Source: a virus. Taken from it: 64,000 nucleotides of DNA. Below the pieces are notes generated by a model. That model made no database searches. It saw only the letters and a program-made list of their open reading frames with translations, and was not told the origin of the DNA. Shown piece by piece: positions 46,101-56,092 of the stretch (position 1 is the stretch's first letter; each line of letters begins with the position of its first letter). The stretch covers positions 1-64,000 of the IMG/VR virus record IMGVR_UViG_3300043438_000246; one strand, given 5' to 3'. A program made the position numbers and the translations under genes.

Positions 46101-49100
46101 TGTATTCCAAGAAGCAATGAATACAATTACAGAAATAAGATTTCAAGGATTAACTCCAGAACAACAGGCAGGATTGCCAGCAGGATATGGTAGAGGTTCC
46201 AAGGGCGGAAGAGTAACTCCTGGTGGAACTGGAACATTTAGAAAACGTGGTGGAGTTGGATCATTTGCAAATGCTCCACTTGCACAAGAAAGCGTAGCAA
46301 ATGTTGACGCAGCAATTATGGCAACTGCACAAGCAGCAGGCACACAATCTCCATCAAAAAAGACAATTCCAATTGGAGAAGACATTGCTCGTGGACTTCA
46401 AGTTGGTATGGCAAATCAGAAAGATGAAGTTGCAGCCTCTGGACAAGCATTAGGCACTGCAGCAGTTTCTGGAACACAGAGCGGTAGAAGAGCAGCATTT
46501 AGAGCACAAGGACCAGCAGGAACAGATACTTTAACACAAAGTGGTGGACCAAGAGTTAGAAGAAGAGCCGATAGACCACAGGCACCTGCTGACCTTACTT
46601 TAGAGCAAGCACGTCAATCAGCAATATCTCCAGCAATGAAAGATGCAATAGATAAAGAAGTAACAGCAAGAAAAACATCCGCACAAAAAATTGACTCTAT
46701 GAATAGGGGTCTTATGGCTGGAACCTTTGCACTAACATCCCTTGCTGGTGCTGGATCTATGGCAGGCGGAACAATAGGAAATCTTTCTCAACAAGTAATG
46801 AAATTTTCAGGATTACTATTTGCATTAATGTCTGTTACACAATTGCTAACACAGGCAAAAGTTGCACAGTTAGTAGCAACAAGGGCAACCACGGTTGCAA
46901 CAGCAATGGGTGGTACTGGATTTAAATCTTTGTTTAGTCGTGGCGGAGGGCTTTTAGGATTTGGCAAAAATCTTTTAACTGCTGGTAAATTCTTATTACG
47001 TTTTGCTGGACCAATTGGACTTGTAACAACAGGACTTATTGGGCTTTACTCTATAACTAAAATGATAAATGCAGCAAGAGAAAAAGAAAGACAAAAACTA
47101 GAGGCATTTTCAGATGTAATAACAGTAAGTACTGATAAATTAAAATTTTTATCAGAGCAATTTAATTTTGTTCCAGTTAAAGGCTCTTTAGAAACTTTTG
47201 GCAAAGACCTTGAAAGAACATCTGTAGTTGTTAGAAGTGCAAGAGAAGAATTAAAGGCATCCGAAGGGTTCCAAGAAACATACGGACAGAACATAGAACA
47301 AGTTCGTGGAATGTCAGACCAACAGGCAGAAACTGCTCTATCATTTATGGGGCTTGACCTAATTTCTCAGGGTATGGCAAAAGAACAAGTTCAACTACTT
47401 ATAGATACCATTAAAGAAGAAGCAGGAAAGAAAGACCTAAAGTTTGATTTTAAGAAACTTACTTTTGATGAAAAAGGCTTAAAGGGATTAAACTCTCAAT
47501 TTGATGTATCTATAAAAGAGTTTGCAAATACAGCAAAAAATGGTTTTGAGAAAGTTTTTCAACAAGTAGCAGTTGGAGAAGGACGTGCTGCAAGATTACA
47601 AATTGTTGAAAGATTAGTTCCAAATGCAGAAGCAAAAGCAGCAATTAAAAATGCTGGAGCATTGATTGGGTCTTATGCGGAAAGTTTAAATAGATTAGTA
47701 ACAAGTGGATCAATAGAAGCAGAAGAATTTACTAAAGTAACAGACAATATGTTTGCTAGTATTGCTGAATCAGCACCCGATGCATCACTACAAATTAGAA
47801 TTTTTAATGCAACATTAAATGCAATAGATCCAGCACTTGCTAAAATAGTAAAGGGTGTTAAAGATTTAAAGGATAATCAACTACTACTTAAATCTGCAAT
47901 TGCTGGCGTATCTGCTAATTTAATTGCTAACGCAGCACTAGCATTTAGAACAGCAGAGGCACTGAATAAAGTTGCAGAGGCAAACCTTAAAGCATTTGGA
48001 GTAAAAGATGTTACCGCCGATCAAGCAGCAACAAGAGGTTTTGCTAATAGCAATAGCGTAAATGCTAGAAAATTATTAAATGATGCAATTAAAGAATCAA
48101 TTGAACTTCAAAAAGAATTAAATAAAGTTCAAGGAAAAATTGGCGGAGATGGTTCGGGCACAGGAAAATCTCCATTCCAGTTAGCAATTGAACAACTTGA
48201 AAAACAACAGTTAGAATTAAAAAATACAAAAAAGGCTTATGACATTCTTACAGAGGCTGGATTTGATGCAGCCACAGCAACAAAGTATGCCAGCGATTCT
48301 GTTATTGCCCTTGGACTTGCAACAGGTAAAATCAGCACAACACAACTTGAGCAAGTTAAAACCCTTATGGAAGATATTGAAAAACGTGCAGGATCTGAAG
48401 CAATAAAGAATTTCTTAGATTCACTAAGAACAGAAACTAATTTAAAAGAAAATTTCTTGGGAATTGCTCCTAGTATTCTTGCAATGGGCGGAACGTTAAA
48501 AGATGTTGAAAACATACTTGGTAATCCAACACTAATGCAATCTTTTGTAGATCCTCTTGCTACAGCAGAAATAAAAACAAAAAGAATAAAAGACTATTTA
48601 GATGCTATAAGAACTGGTGAAGCAATTGATATAAAGATTGATTTTTTAATTAATCCAGATAAGGCAAAAGAAGAACTAAAGAAAAAAGCAGACGAACTAT
48701 TTGGATTCCTTGAAAGAGCAGCACAACGTGAGTATAAGCCAAAGATTATTAATGCAGAAAAAGAAGTTAAAAATGCACAGGACGCAGTTGATAAGATTCA
48801 AGTAAGAATTGATGCTATTCAAGATAAAATTGATTTAGAACAACGCAACCTTGAAACTGGTATTACTAGAAAAATTGAACAATATCAAGAACAAGTAAGT
48901 GATCTTCAAAGAACAATTGAGATTCAGTTTGACAGACCAATTGAAGCAATTCAAAATGAAATAAGTGCACTTGAGCGTGGTATAGAACTAGACTTTGAAA
49001 GACCATTGTCTGCTTTACAAGAAACATCCTCTGACCTATCTAATGATTTAACATTAATAGATAAGCAGGCTGAATCTATAAATCAAAAATATGATGCACA

Positions 49101-50625
49101 AGCAAAAGCCCTTGAAGATGTTGCAAATATTAATCAACAAATACTTGGTCAGCAAAAACAACAAATCAGCCTTGCAGATGCATTAAGCCAGGGCGATATA
49201 TCTGCTGCAGCGCAAATAGCACAAGAGTCAAGGGCCTCATCAGCAGAAGCATCCTCTGCCAATGCACAGAATACTCTGCAGGCTGCTAGACAACTAGAAC
49301 TGGATAGACTTAGAAACGTTGCTGGACTTACAAGAAAACAAATAGAAGAAGCACAGTTTAAAATTGGTCAGCAGACATTTGCGATTGAAGAACAACGTGA
49401 AGCGGTACAGGCAAGAATACAAATTAAACAAGATCAAATTTTTGCATTAGAGCAGGCAAGACAAACAAACCTTATACAGATAAAGGGTATTGAAGATTCA
49501 ATCTATATTCTTGAAGAACAACGTGAGGCAGTTCTTTTAACTATTCGTGGATATGAAGATGAAATCTATAACATAAAAGTTAAAGAACTTGAGCCAGCCC
49601 TGGCTCTTTTAGAAACAGCACAAAATAATCTTCAAGTAATAAAAGATGAACTACAAGCAAGACTTGATAACATTGAGGCACAAAGAGATGCTTGGCAGGC
49701 TGCAGCAGATGCAGAGATGGCTGCAAAAATTCTTGCTGGAGAATACAATGATGTATTATTAAAAACAATTGAATATCTTAATAATATTTTAGACCTATGG
49801 AAAAAAATTGCTGCAGCATCTAAGGTTGACGGCGGCGGTGGTCCCACAAGCAGTGGCGGTGTTACTACTACTAAAACTGTTCAAAAATCTGTTGCTTATT
49901 CAACTTGTCCTTCGGGAAAGGGATTGTATATAGAGACTTATGTAGATGGAAAATTAACTTCATCTAAATTTTCTGCCTGCGTTACTGACACAACTGATAC
50001 TACAAAAACAGAAGATCCTATTACACAAGCAGTTAATGATGCAATAAAATTAAATCCAGGAAATGGGCCAGATGCTTTATATGATCAAAAATTAGCAAAA
50101 CAAGCAGCAGAAAATTTGTTATTAGTATCAAAAATAAATCCAAGCGCTTTGGCAGCACAAGAAAGTGGTGCAATTGGTGCAGCATCTATCGCGGCACAAT
50201 TTACGGCAGCCAAAGCAGCGGCAAATCAGGCTTCAGCGCTATCTAACTTTAGAGCAAAAGAAGCCGCAGATGCTGCCGCTGATGCTAGGGCTGCTGCCGC
50301 TGCTGCCACTAAAGGTAGAGTTGGAAGAAAGTATGGCGGAATGATTCCTAAGTACCTTGCTTCTGGAGGATTTCCTAGAGGAACCGACACAATACCAGCA
50401 ATGTTATCTCCAGGAGAATTTGTAATGAGTAAGTATGCTGTTAATTCATATGGTGTTGACAAAATGAAAGCAATTAATTCTGGCTCTTACGAGGGCGAAA
50501 AGGTGTATAATTATAATCTAAGTGTTAATGTTAAATCTGATGCAGATCCTGACGATATTGCACGGGTAGTTATGACACAAATTAGACAAATTGACTCACA
50601 AAGAATTAGGACACAAAGGGCATAA
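43177..50625 (+). CDS. Tape measure protein, 2482 aa
   Basis: TP901-1-type core near residues 190-560 (MEMEAQTIKFRKVYGDLFTP, AEAAAAGFSG, AAMKEGGINASEGANALKSG). Hydrophobic segments lie near 540-570 and around 1210-1290, and a long coiled coil near 1850-2240. A 'LTPGETVIPAEMSKRYGAL' motif at ~687 recurs as 'MLSPGEFVMSKYAVNSYGVD' at ~2409. At about 0.15 nm per residue the tail would be near 370 nm. The coil and hydrophobic parts are consistent with passage into the host membrane. Confidence 0.9.
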   Translation: MADVNANIGVNIDTSAALAQLKALQRQISQFHTSIAKSSETAALAQRDLQKNFLNSVNAIGAFSAELRTVKTTAESFTDSLQKNKFSMREYFRFAGGATKTFGKLFKSEFDTIGKVADDRVKRLQTQYIKLGRDTSGVMKAIAIMPNQLDMSNFSTQSQIAAQKQAIFNQLVKQGSTNLLNFGKNTQWAGRQLMVGFTLPLATLGTVATRTFMEMEAQTIKFRKVYGDLFTPTEETNQALDNITALGQMFTKYGVAVSQTVGLAAEAAAAGFSGVDLQRQTTEATRLSVLGQIDSNKALETTISLQNAFKMSSENLASSIDFLNAVENQTVVSLDDITTAIPKVAPVIQQLGGDVKDLAFFMAAMKEGGINASEGANALKSGLAALINPTTKASAMLAGYGINIDKIIEGNQGDLKTTVVEFAQALDTLDPLTRARAIEQLFGKFQFARLSTLFDNVTNQSGQAARVLELAGTSIEDLSALSEKELGMTADSAMNKFRKSVEDLKLSLVPVGQTFLQAVTPIVEFIGGILERFNNLSDGVKKAIVVLTVAIGAIGPIALMTFGLLANGLANIVKGALVLRNGYLRLTGQTQILGEQTEYLTMEQIDAAAASHSLDQSHARLTQTFTAESSAVTQLIAAYQQATVAAAKFAAINPGLMRPPGAPTKRAKGKPIVVGGSGNQDTELALLTPGETVIPAEMSKRYGALINGMIAGNIPGYRRGLGSGDAEFAQSIAGVAPQRSQAGVQAFLERELKAVPEQLVQDFKDLVTTISQEVKLSETALKERLKAFRAQYNANIGQQEELQFAHLDTGRRVKAGELQSSGAVVDPRTQARLREFVDAAGADALVDLKTGFGVELTGFLNNAMQGAGASLEDAINDFKIGGVDKFRKSVEIGGGNMEDLGPELAAFDARFQQNLEEAYSQGARIIVDSQAQIEQMRQEALVKGETFDDTIYVAMDTVAEQTRQNVLELGSGLEAVFQEAMNTITEIRFQGLTPEQQAGLPAGYGRGSKGGRVTPGGTGTFRKRGGVGSFANAPLAQESVANVDAAIMATAQAAGTQSPSKKTIPIGEDIARGLQVGMANQKDEVAASGQALGTAAVSGTQSGRRAAFRAQGPAGTDTLTQSGGPRVRRRADRPQAPADLTLEQARQSAISPAMKDAIDKEVTARKTSAQKIDSMNRGLMAGTFALTSLAGAGSMAGGTIGNLSQQVMKFSGLLFALMSVTQLLTQAKVAQLVATRATTVATAMGGTGFKSLFSRGGGLLGFGKNLLTAGKFLLRFAGPIGLVTTGLIGLYSITKMINAAREKERQKLEAFSDVITVSTDKLKFLSEQFNFVPVKGSLETFGKDLERTSVVVRSAREELKASEGFQETYGQNIEQVRGMSDQQAETALSFMGLDLISQGMAKEQVQLLIDTIKEEAGKKDLKFDFKKLTFDEKGLKGLNSQFDVSIKEFANTAKNGFEKVFQQVAVGEGRAARLQIVERLVPNAEAKAAIKNAGALIGSYAESLNRLVTSGSIEAEEFTKVTDNMFASIAESAPDASLQIRIFNATLNAIDPALAKIVKGVKDLKDNQLLLKSAIAGVSANLIANAALAFRTAEALNKVAEANLKAFGVKDVTADQAATRGFANSNSVNARKLLNDAIKESIELQKELNKVQGKIGGDGSGTGKSPFQLAIEQLEKQQLELKNTKKAYDILTEAGFDAATATKYASDSVIALGLATGKISTTQLEQVKTLMEDIEKRAGSEAIKNFLDSLRTETNLKENFLGIAPSILAMGGTLKDVENILGNPTLMQSFVDPLATAEIKTKRIKDYLDAIRTGEAIDIKIDFLINPDKAKEELKKKADELFGFLERAAQREYKPKIINAEKEVKNAQDAVDKIQVRIDAIQDKIDLEQRNLETGITRKIEQYQEQVSDLQRTIEIQFDRPIEAIQNEISALERGIELDFERPLSALQETSSDLSNDLTLIDKQAESINQKYDAQAKALEDVANINQQILGQQKQQISLADALSQGDISAAAQIAQESRASSAEASSANAQNTLQAARQLELDRLRNVAGLTRKQIEEAQFKIGQQTFAIEEQREAVQARIQIKQDQIFALEQARQTNLIQIKGIEDSIYILEEQREAVLLTIRGYEDEIYNIKVKELEPALALLETAQNNLQVIKDELQARLDNIEAQRDAWQAAADAEMAAKILAGEYNDVLLKTIEYLNNILDLWKKIAAASKVDGGGGPTSSGGVTTTKTVQKSVAYSTCPSGKGLYIETYVDGKLTSSKFSACVTDTTDTTKTEDPITQAVNDAIKLNPGNGPDALYDQKLAKQAAENLLLVSKINPSALAAQESGAIGAASIAAQFTAAKAAANQASALSNFRAKEAADAAADARAAAAAATKGRVGRKYGGMIPKYLASGGFPRGTDTIPAMLSPGEFVMSKYAVNSYGVDKMKAINSGSYEGEKVYNYNLSVNVKSDADPDDIARVVMTQIRQIDSQRIRTQRA

Positions 50626-51263
50626 TGGCAACTGCAGCGTATATAACAGGTAGAAAGCGCTACCAAAGACCACAGGCAGTATTATGGTCAAACAACCCTG
50701 GAACCCTCTCAGGAGGCCTGTACGTGCCCAATGGCTTTGAAGTAGGAGCAAGTGTACCTGCAGAGACAGACCCAGATTTAATTGACCAATTTTTAATTTT
50801 ATCAGATCACAATCGTGGAGAAATCACTATTAATTCTGAGAGACTTGAACAACGTCAAAGAACAATTAATGGTCGTATGCGCTCTTATCACATTGCAGAT
50901 AAATTAAAATTTAATTGGTCTTGGTCTATGTTGCCATCTCGTGCATTTTATCAAAATGCTGCATTTAATACAACAACTGGCAAATCTCCATATCAAAATA
51001 TTACACAAGAATTTACATCAGATGGTGGAGCAGGCGGAGTAGAAATTTTAGACTGGTATCAAAACCATAAAGGACCATTCTGGATGTATCTAGCATATGA
51101 TAAATATTCTAATTTTGGTGATGATAATGCAGCCTTTGGACATCTTGCACAATACAATCAAATAGTTCAAGTATATTTTGCTGATTTTAATTATTCAATA
51201 GTAAAACGTGGTGGAAATAACTTTGACCTCTGGAATATTTCGGTAACACTGGAAGAGGTCTAA
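50625..51263 (+). CDS. Distal tail protein candidate, 212 aa
   Basis: 'RRYQRPQAVLWSNNP'-like start, then 'LSDHNRGEITINSERLEQRQ' and a C-terminal beta part closing DLWNISVTLEEV. Directly after the tape measure, TAATG-coupled; the position of distal tail proteins that join the tube to the tip. The final 'V-T-L-E-E-V' is common in such proteins. Confidence 0.65.
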   Translation: MATAAYITGRKRYQRPQAVLWSNNPGTLSGGLYVPNGFEVGASVPAETDPDLIDQFLILSDHNRGEITINSERLEQRQRTINGRMRSYHIADKLKFNWSWSMLPSRAFYQNAAFNTTTGKSPYQNITQEFTSDGGAGGVEILDWYQNHKGPFWMYLAYDKYSNFGDDNAAFGHLAQYNQIVQVYFADFNYSIVKRGGNNFDLWNISVTLEEV

Positions 51264-51264
51264 A

Positions 51265-54200
51265 ATGTTTGTTAGTGAAGCATTAAAGACACATCTAGAA
51301 ACATCTGCAACAATAAGACTTCAGTCATTAGTATTGGCTGAATGGAATATGAATATGCCAGATAATCTACAAAAGGTTGGTAATTATAGATACCGACCAA
51401 CAGATGTTACATCTCAATATTTTACTTTGCCCATTAGTTTTGATTTACTTGATCAGGGCAACTACTACACTGGCGCAACAGATGCAGATGTAGTAATTGA
51501 TGGTGGTTTTACAAATAGCAATGTTCCACAACAATTTACATTGCAAAAAGATAAAATGAAAATGATTTATTCTTTAGAAGATTGCACAAAACCATTTAGA
51601 CCAAGATCTGGAATTAACAAGCCACTTTATTTTTCTGGTAGATATATAGCAAACTCTGGTGCAGATATGGCAGAAAGACCAAGATACTACATGCCATCTC
51701 GCTATGATGAGTTTAGATATTGGACTTCTTACAGAACAGAAGATAATTTTGAGCGTGGTATTGCAAACAACATATCTAATGGTCTTAATTACATAGACGA
51801 TGCTGTTCCATTTGTTGTTTATAAAACACAGGTTCCAGCAAACAGACTTATTGTAAAAATGCAAACAAACACTGGTTCTGTTGACCTTGGTCCATTTGCT
51901 ACAAGCACTGGCCCAATTGATGATCCCTTGTTTGGAGATGCAAATAAAACAACTCCATCAAGATGGAAAGTTCAATATTTAAATGATAATAACTGGGTAG
52001 ATGCTTACTCATTTAATGAAACAGACACTAGACCAGATGGATCACCAATTATTGGTCCAGATGGTTATGTTGAAATAGAATATGGACTTATAGTTCCAGA
52101 ACAATACAGAGATATTTTTGTTTATGCTGAAACACTAGCATCTGTAACACTAAGACCAGATGCTGCACCGATTGGCTATTCGTACCTTGTAATTCCAACT
52201 TCGGGAGATCAAGGAACATTTTATATTTATACTGGCACAGGCGAAGATGATGGCTACGATTCCTTTGTGCCAGAATATGGATGGACGCTAGGTTCAGAAA
52301 CAATAACAAATCAAACAAACTTTGTAACAGACTTAACCTCTCCAGAGCAGTTTACAGACGAAGTTAATGGACAAACAGTTTACAGAGAGTTTGAATATGT
52401 TCAGGGTATTAGAGTTGTAGTAGACATAATGAATAAGTTTGACTCTACATTTGACCTAATTGAAATGTCACCAAGACTAGTTGTTGATATATCTGATAAG
52501 GTAATTGATTTTAATATTACAAAAACATTGTCTGATATTGGTGTAACATCTTTACCAGTCGGACAACTACTAGCATCAACTGGGTCACTATCAATCTTTG
52601 ATGACGATCAGGCCTTTAATTCTTATAATACTACAAGTATTGTTGCAGACTATATTAGAAAAAATATTAAGTTTAACTTTTATGAAGTCATAGTAGATGT
52701 TGATGGCTTTGATTACTATGTTCCAATCAAGACATTATACTCAGAGGGTATGCCACAGGCAAATGTAACCGCTGGAACCATTGATATTACTTTACGTGAC
52801 CTATATTTTTTCTTAGAATCAATGCCAGCACCAAGACTTTTAATGACAGAAACATCTTTAAGCATGGCTATTGTTACGTTGCTAGACTATATTGGTTTTA
52901 GCAATTATTCTTTTAGAAGATTAGATACCGAGTCTGACCCAGTAATTCCATATTTTTTTGTTGCACCAGATCAAAATGTTGCAGAGGTTTTAAACCAACT
53001 AGCAATTGCAACTCAAAGTGCAATGTTCTTTGATGAATTTAATAACTTCATTGTAATGAGCAAAAACTATTTAATGCCAGATACAGATGAGCGACCAACA
53101 GACTTTGTGCTATCTGGAACTAATAACCAGACAGATTCGGGGGTAGTTGAAAATGCTACATCTGGAAACTTACCAAATATAATTAGTATAGCCTCAGAAG
53201 ATAAAAAGGTATATAACGGAGGAAATATATCCTATACCGCAAGATATATCCAAAGATCATATGGAAGTATTAGACAAGCAAATATGGTTGATAGAGATAA
53301 GACTTGGATTTATAAGCCTGCGCTCTTATGGGAAGTTGCTGGAACAGAAAATACTAAAACTATTAATGAGGTTGCCTCTAAGCAGGGCAAGTATGTTCTT
53401 GGAGCAATGCCTCTCAATTCTGACTTAACAGGATCTTTGCCAGTTGTTCAAAACGGTATAGTTATAAATAACGTTATGGACATAGGAGAAAACGTCTATT
53501 GGTTAACAAGATATCAAGGATACTTTTATTCTGGTGGAGAAGTAATAAGATATGATGCTGCAGAATTTAATATAACTGGAACTGGAAATGTTTGGATTAG
53601 CAGTAATCAAGAGTATCAAAAATACTTTTCATCAATACCTTTTAATGGAAAAATATATCCAACAGGACTAGTAAGGATATTTTCAACACCATACTATGAA
53701 ACTGTTGATGGAATAAACAGACTACAACCTGGAGCAGTATATGAGCATGGCAGAGGTCAGTTTGGTACACCAGTAGTTGCCCACACTGCTGGAATTAATC
53801 AATATTGGTCAGACAACTCCTACGTTCGTGGCTGTGATATGCAAACACAATACTTGTTTACAACAACTTTAGATCAAAATCTTTCTGTACCCGCAACAAC
53901 ACTAGGGGCCGCTGGAGTAAATAACACGCTTGCAAGACAAACCACAAGAAATGGTATTATTAAAAATTTTATGTCAACTAGTTATTTGACAGAAACAGAT
54001 GTAAATAGTCTTAAGTCTACACAGACAGGAACTATTCAATCTTCAGCCCTTGTAATGAATGGTCCATCTTTTAAAACTACAGAGGTTCCAATTAACTTTG
54101 TGTCATATCAATACAAACAACTTGATAATGCATATAGAAGTTTTGGTGCAAGAATGAGAATTGTTGGAAAGATTGAAAACAACGAAACCCGTGGACAGAC

Positions 54201-55587
54201 ACCTATCGGTAGCATATCTTACTACCAAGTAAATAGTGCACAGACAAATCAAAATGTCAGCATAGGTGGTGGCTCTGGTGGTTTAGCAATCATGCTTAAT
54301 CCAGAAACAAACAACGGATACTATTTTGAAATTGTTGCCCTAACAGAAACAAATGTTGAGTCTTACTTAAAACTTGATCCAACTGGACAAGCAGAAGTAA
54401 ACATTAACAACGTTGTTTTTTACAAAGTTAAGAAAGATGCATCAAATAATAATGCTATTCCAGTTAAACTTTGGGGTGGTCTAACAAGCATCATTGTTGA
54501 CGACGGTAGATTTACTGGACAGTATAGACTTTCTGGAGAAGACAAGCCAACCGTGTATGATTTAGCAGTAGAGTATCAAAATATTGGAACTCTGCGTAGA
54601 TTCTATTTATACATTAATAACAAGTTAATTAAGATTGTTGACGATCCAGATCCACTACCAGTTTATAACAATATTGCTCTTTTTGTTAGAGGATCTTCCA
54701 GAGTAATGTTTGAAAACCTATATGCCATAACAAATAACTATTCACAAAATACCGTATCTGTAGTAGGAGAAACCCTTTCTGATGTATTTGGAGATAGTGA
54801 AATTGACGCAAATGAATCATTTAGAAAATATGCAATAAGTGGTTTAGTTCAGGGAACATATCTTACGGGAATAAGTTCAGAACAACCACCAAAATATAAC
54901 ATGTATTTTGAAGAGTTTGGTTCTATTATGCGTGAATGTGCTTACTTTGATGTTAAGTATGATCGTTCCTACCCCGCACTATACGCACAACTATCTCCAA
55001 CATTTAACAGAATCAAAGGCTATACAGTCTCTGGTTTCCAAGCAGACTCATATGGAGCAGAGTTCTTAATCTTTAATGCCTCTGACACTGCTCTCAATCT
55101 TGATGAAACAACTGGCAACTATCTAAGAATTCAGGGTATTACATTTACACAAGATACTTCTTATCAATTAACCGTAGATGAATACTTTAAGAAACAAGGA
55201 AATCTATCAGATCCAGAACTACAGGGAAGCACACTAATAACATCTCCTCTTGTAGAAAAAGCAAAGTATGATGAGATTAAACTAAGTAGATTGATCTATG
55301 GAAAGAATGATTTTTCAATTGAAACACCTTACATTCAAAGCCAGGATGATGCAAATGAATTAATGGGTTGGATTATTAACAAAGTAATGCGTCCTAAGAA
55401 ATCAATTGGTATTAACCTGTTTTCTATTCCAACATTACAACTAGGAGACATTGTTACAATTGATTATAAAAATAGTGATGACTTAGACCTTGTTGCAGAA
55501 GCATCAGACAGGTTTGTAGTTTATAACATTGGATACAATAGATCTTTGTCTGGTCCATCTATGACAGTATATTTGAGCGAGGTGTAA
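51265..55587 (+). CDS. Large tail tip / hub-like minor tail protein, 1440 aa
   Basis: 'MFVSEALKTHLETSATIRLQ', then mixed beta domains. Residues ~410-620 (DISDKVIDFNITKTLSDIGV, LRDLYFFLESM, DYIGFSNYSFRRLD, 'VAPDQNVAEVLNQLAIATQS') resemble the hub fold of siphophage tail-associated proteins. The C-terminal third has a lectin-like segment and ends with SIPTLQLGDIVTIDY. One nt follows the upstream stop. Confidence 0.7.
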   Translation: MFVSEALKTHLETSATIRLQSLVLAEWNMNMPDNLQKVGNYRYRPTDVTSQYFTLPISFDLLDQGNYYTGATDADVVIDGGFTNSNVPQQFTLQKDKMKMIYSLEDCTKPFRPRSGINKPLYFSGRYIANSGADMAERPRYYMPSRYDEFRYWTSYRTEDNFERGIANNISNGLNYIDDAVPFVVYKTQVPANRLIVKMQTNTGSVDLGPFATSTGPIDDPLFGDANKTTPSRWKVQYLNDNNWVDAYSFNETDTRPDGSPIIGPDGYVEIEYGLIVPEQYRDIFVYAETLASVTLRPDAAPIGYSYLVIPTSGDQGTFYIYTGTGEDDGYDSFVPEYGWTLGSETITNQTNFVTDLTSPEQFTDEVNGQTVYREFEYVQGIRVVVDIMNKFDSTFDLIEMSPRLVVDISDKVIDFNITKTLSDIGVTSLPVGQLLASTGSLSIFDDDQAFNSYNTTSIVADYIRKNIKFNFYEVIVDVDGFDYYVPIKTLYSEGMPQANVTAGTIDITLRDLYFFLESMPAPRLLMTETSLSMAIVTLLDYIGFSNYSFRRLDTESDPVIPYFFVAPDQNVAEVLNQLAIATQSAMFFDEFNNFIVMSKNYLMPDTDERPTDFVLSGTNNQTDSGVVENATSGNLPNIISIASEDKKVYNGGNISYTARYIQRSYGSIRQANMVDRDKTWIYKPALLWEVAGTENTKTINEVASKQGKYVLGAMPLNSDLTGSLPVVQNGIVINNVMDIGENVYWLTRYQGYFYSGGEVIRYDAAEFNITGTGNVWISSNQEYQKYFSSIPFNGKIYPTGLVRIFSTPYYETVDGINRLQPGAVYEHGRGQFGTPVVAHTAGINQYWSDNSYVRGCDMQTQYLFTTTLDQNLSVPATTLGAAGVNNTLARQTTRNGIIKNFMSTSYLTETDVNSLKSTQTGTIQSSALVMNGPSFKTTEVPINFVSYQYKQLDNAYRSFGARMRIVGKIENNETRGQTPIGSISYYQVNSAQTNQNVSIGGGSGGLAIMLNPETNNGYYFEIVALTETNVESYLKLDPTGQAEVNINNVVFYKVKKDASNNNAIPVKLWGGLTSIIVDDGRFTGQYRLSGEDKPTVYDLAVEYQNIGTLRRFYLYINNKLIKIVDDPDPLPVYNNIALFVRGSSRVMFENLYAITNNYSQNTVSVVGETLSDVFGDSEIDANESFRKYAISGLVQGTYLTGISSEQPPKYNMYFEEFGSIMRECAYFDVKYDRSYPALYAQLSPTFNRIKGYTVSGFQADSYGAEFLIFNASDTALNLDETTGNYLRIQGITFTQDTSYQLTVDEYFKKQGNLSDPELQGSTLITSPLVEKAKYDEIKLSRLIYGKNDFSIETPYIQSQDDANELMGWIINKVMRPKKSIGINLFSIPTLQLGDIVTIDYKNSDDLDLVAEASDRFVVYNIGYNRSLSGPSMTVYLSEV

Positions 55588-55588
55588 A

Positions 55589-56092
55589 ATGACAAACAGT
55601 AATTCTATCTCAGCAACTCCGCTTACTCCATCAACAATTGGCTTGGCGGTATCAAGCAGCAATATTAATCCAGTATTGACTGCCCCAATAGATACAATTC
55701 TATTTAATGATGACTCTGTTCCAATAGAGATAATGTCAGACCTTATCTTTGAAAATATTGGTGGACAAGAATTAATTAATATTGCTCGTAATGATACAGT
55801 TAATGGACAAACAATTTTATATCAGCCAATTAAAAATCTAACAGCAGTTCAACAACAGTACAATCCTAATAATATAGTTAGTCTTCAAGCAACTTCAGAT
55901 AAATACTTTCAAAACTTTTCTATTAAGTTTGATGAAAAAGTTCCCACAGAGGGAACTGGTCCAGATGGATCTCATGTTTATATTGATCCAGAAACTGGAG
56001 AACTGGTTGTTGAAGCCGTTAATATGGCGGAAGATGAACAAATAGAACTAGAAATTACCATCAGTGGTACAATATATGAGGCGGACATTTAA
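55589..56092 (+). CDS. Minor tail protein, 167 aa
   Basis: Thr/Ser-rich start, then 'LISFENIGGQ'-like strands (IFENIGGQELINIARNDTVN) and a C-terminus with an acidic loop (PETGELVVEAVNMAEDEQIE). One nt after the hub gene and directly abutting the next. 'G-G-Q-E-L-I-x-I-A-R-x-D' is seen in small tail-tip proteins of actinophages. Confidence 0.6.
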   Translation: MTNSNSISATPLTPSTIGLAVSSSNINPVLTAPIDTILFNDDSVPIEIMSDLIFENIGGQELINIARNDTVNGQTILYQPIKNLTAVQQQYNPNNIVSLQATSDKYFQNFSIKFDEKVPTEGTGPDGSHVYIDPETGELVVEAVNMAEDEQIELEITISGTIYEADI

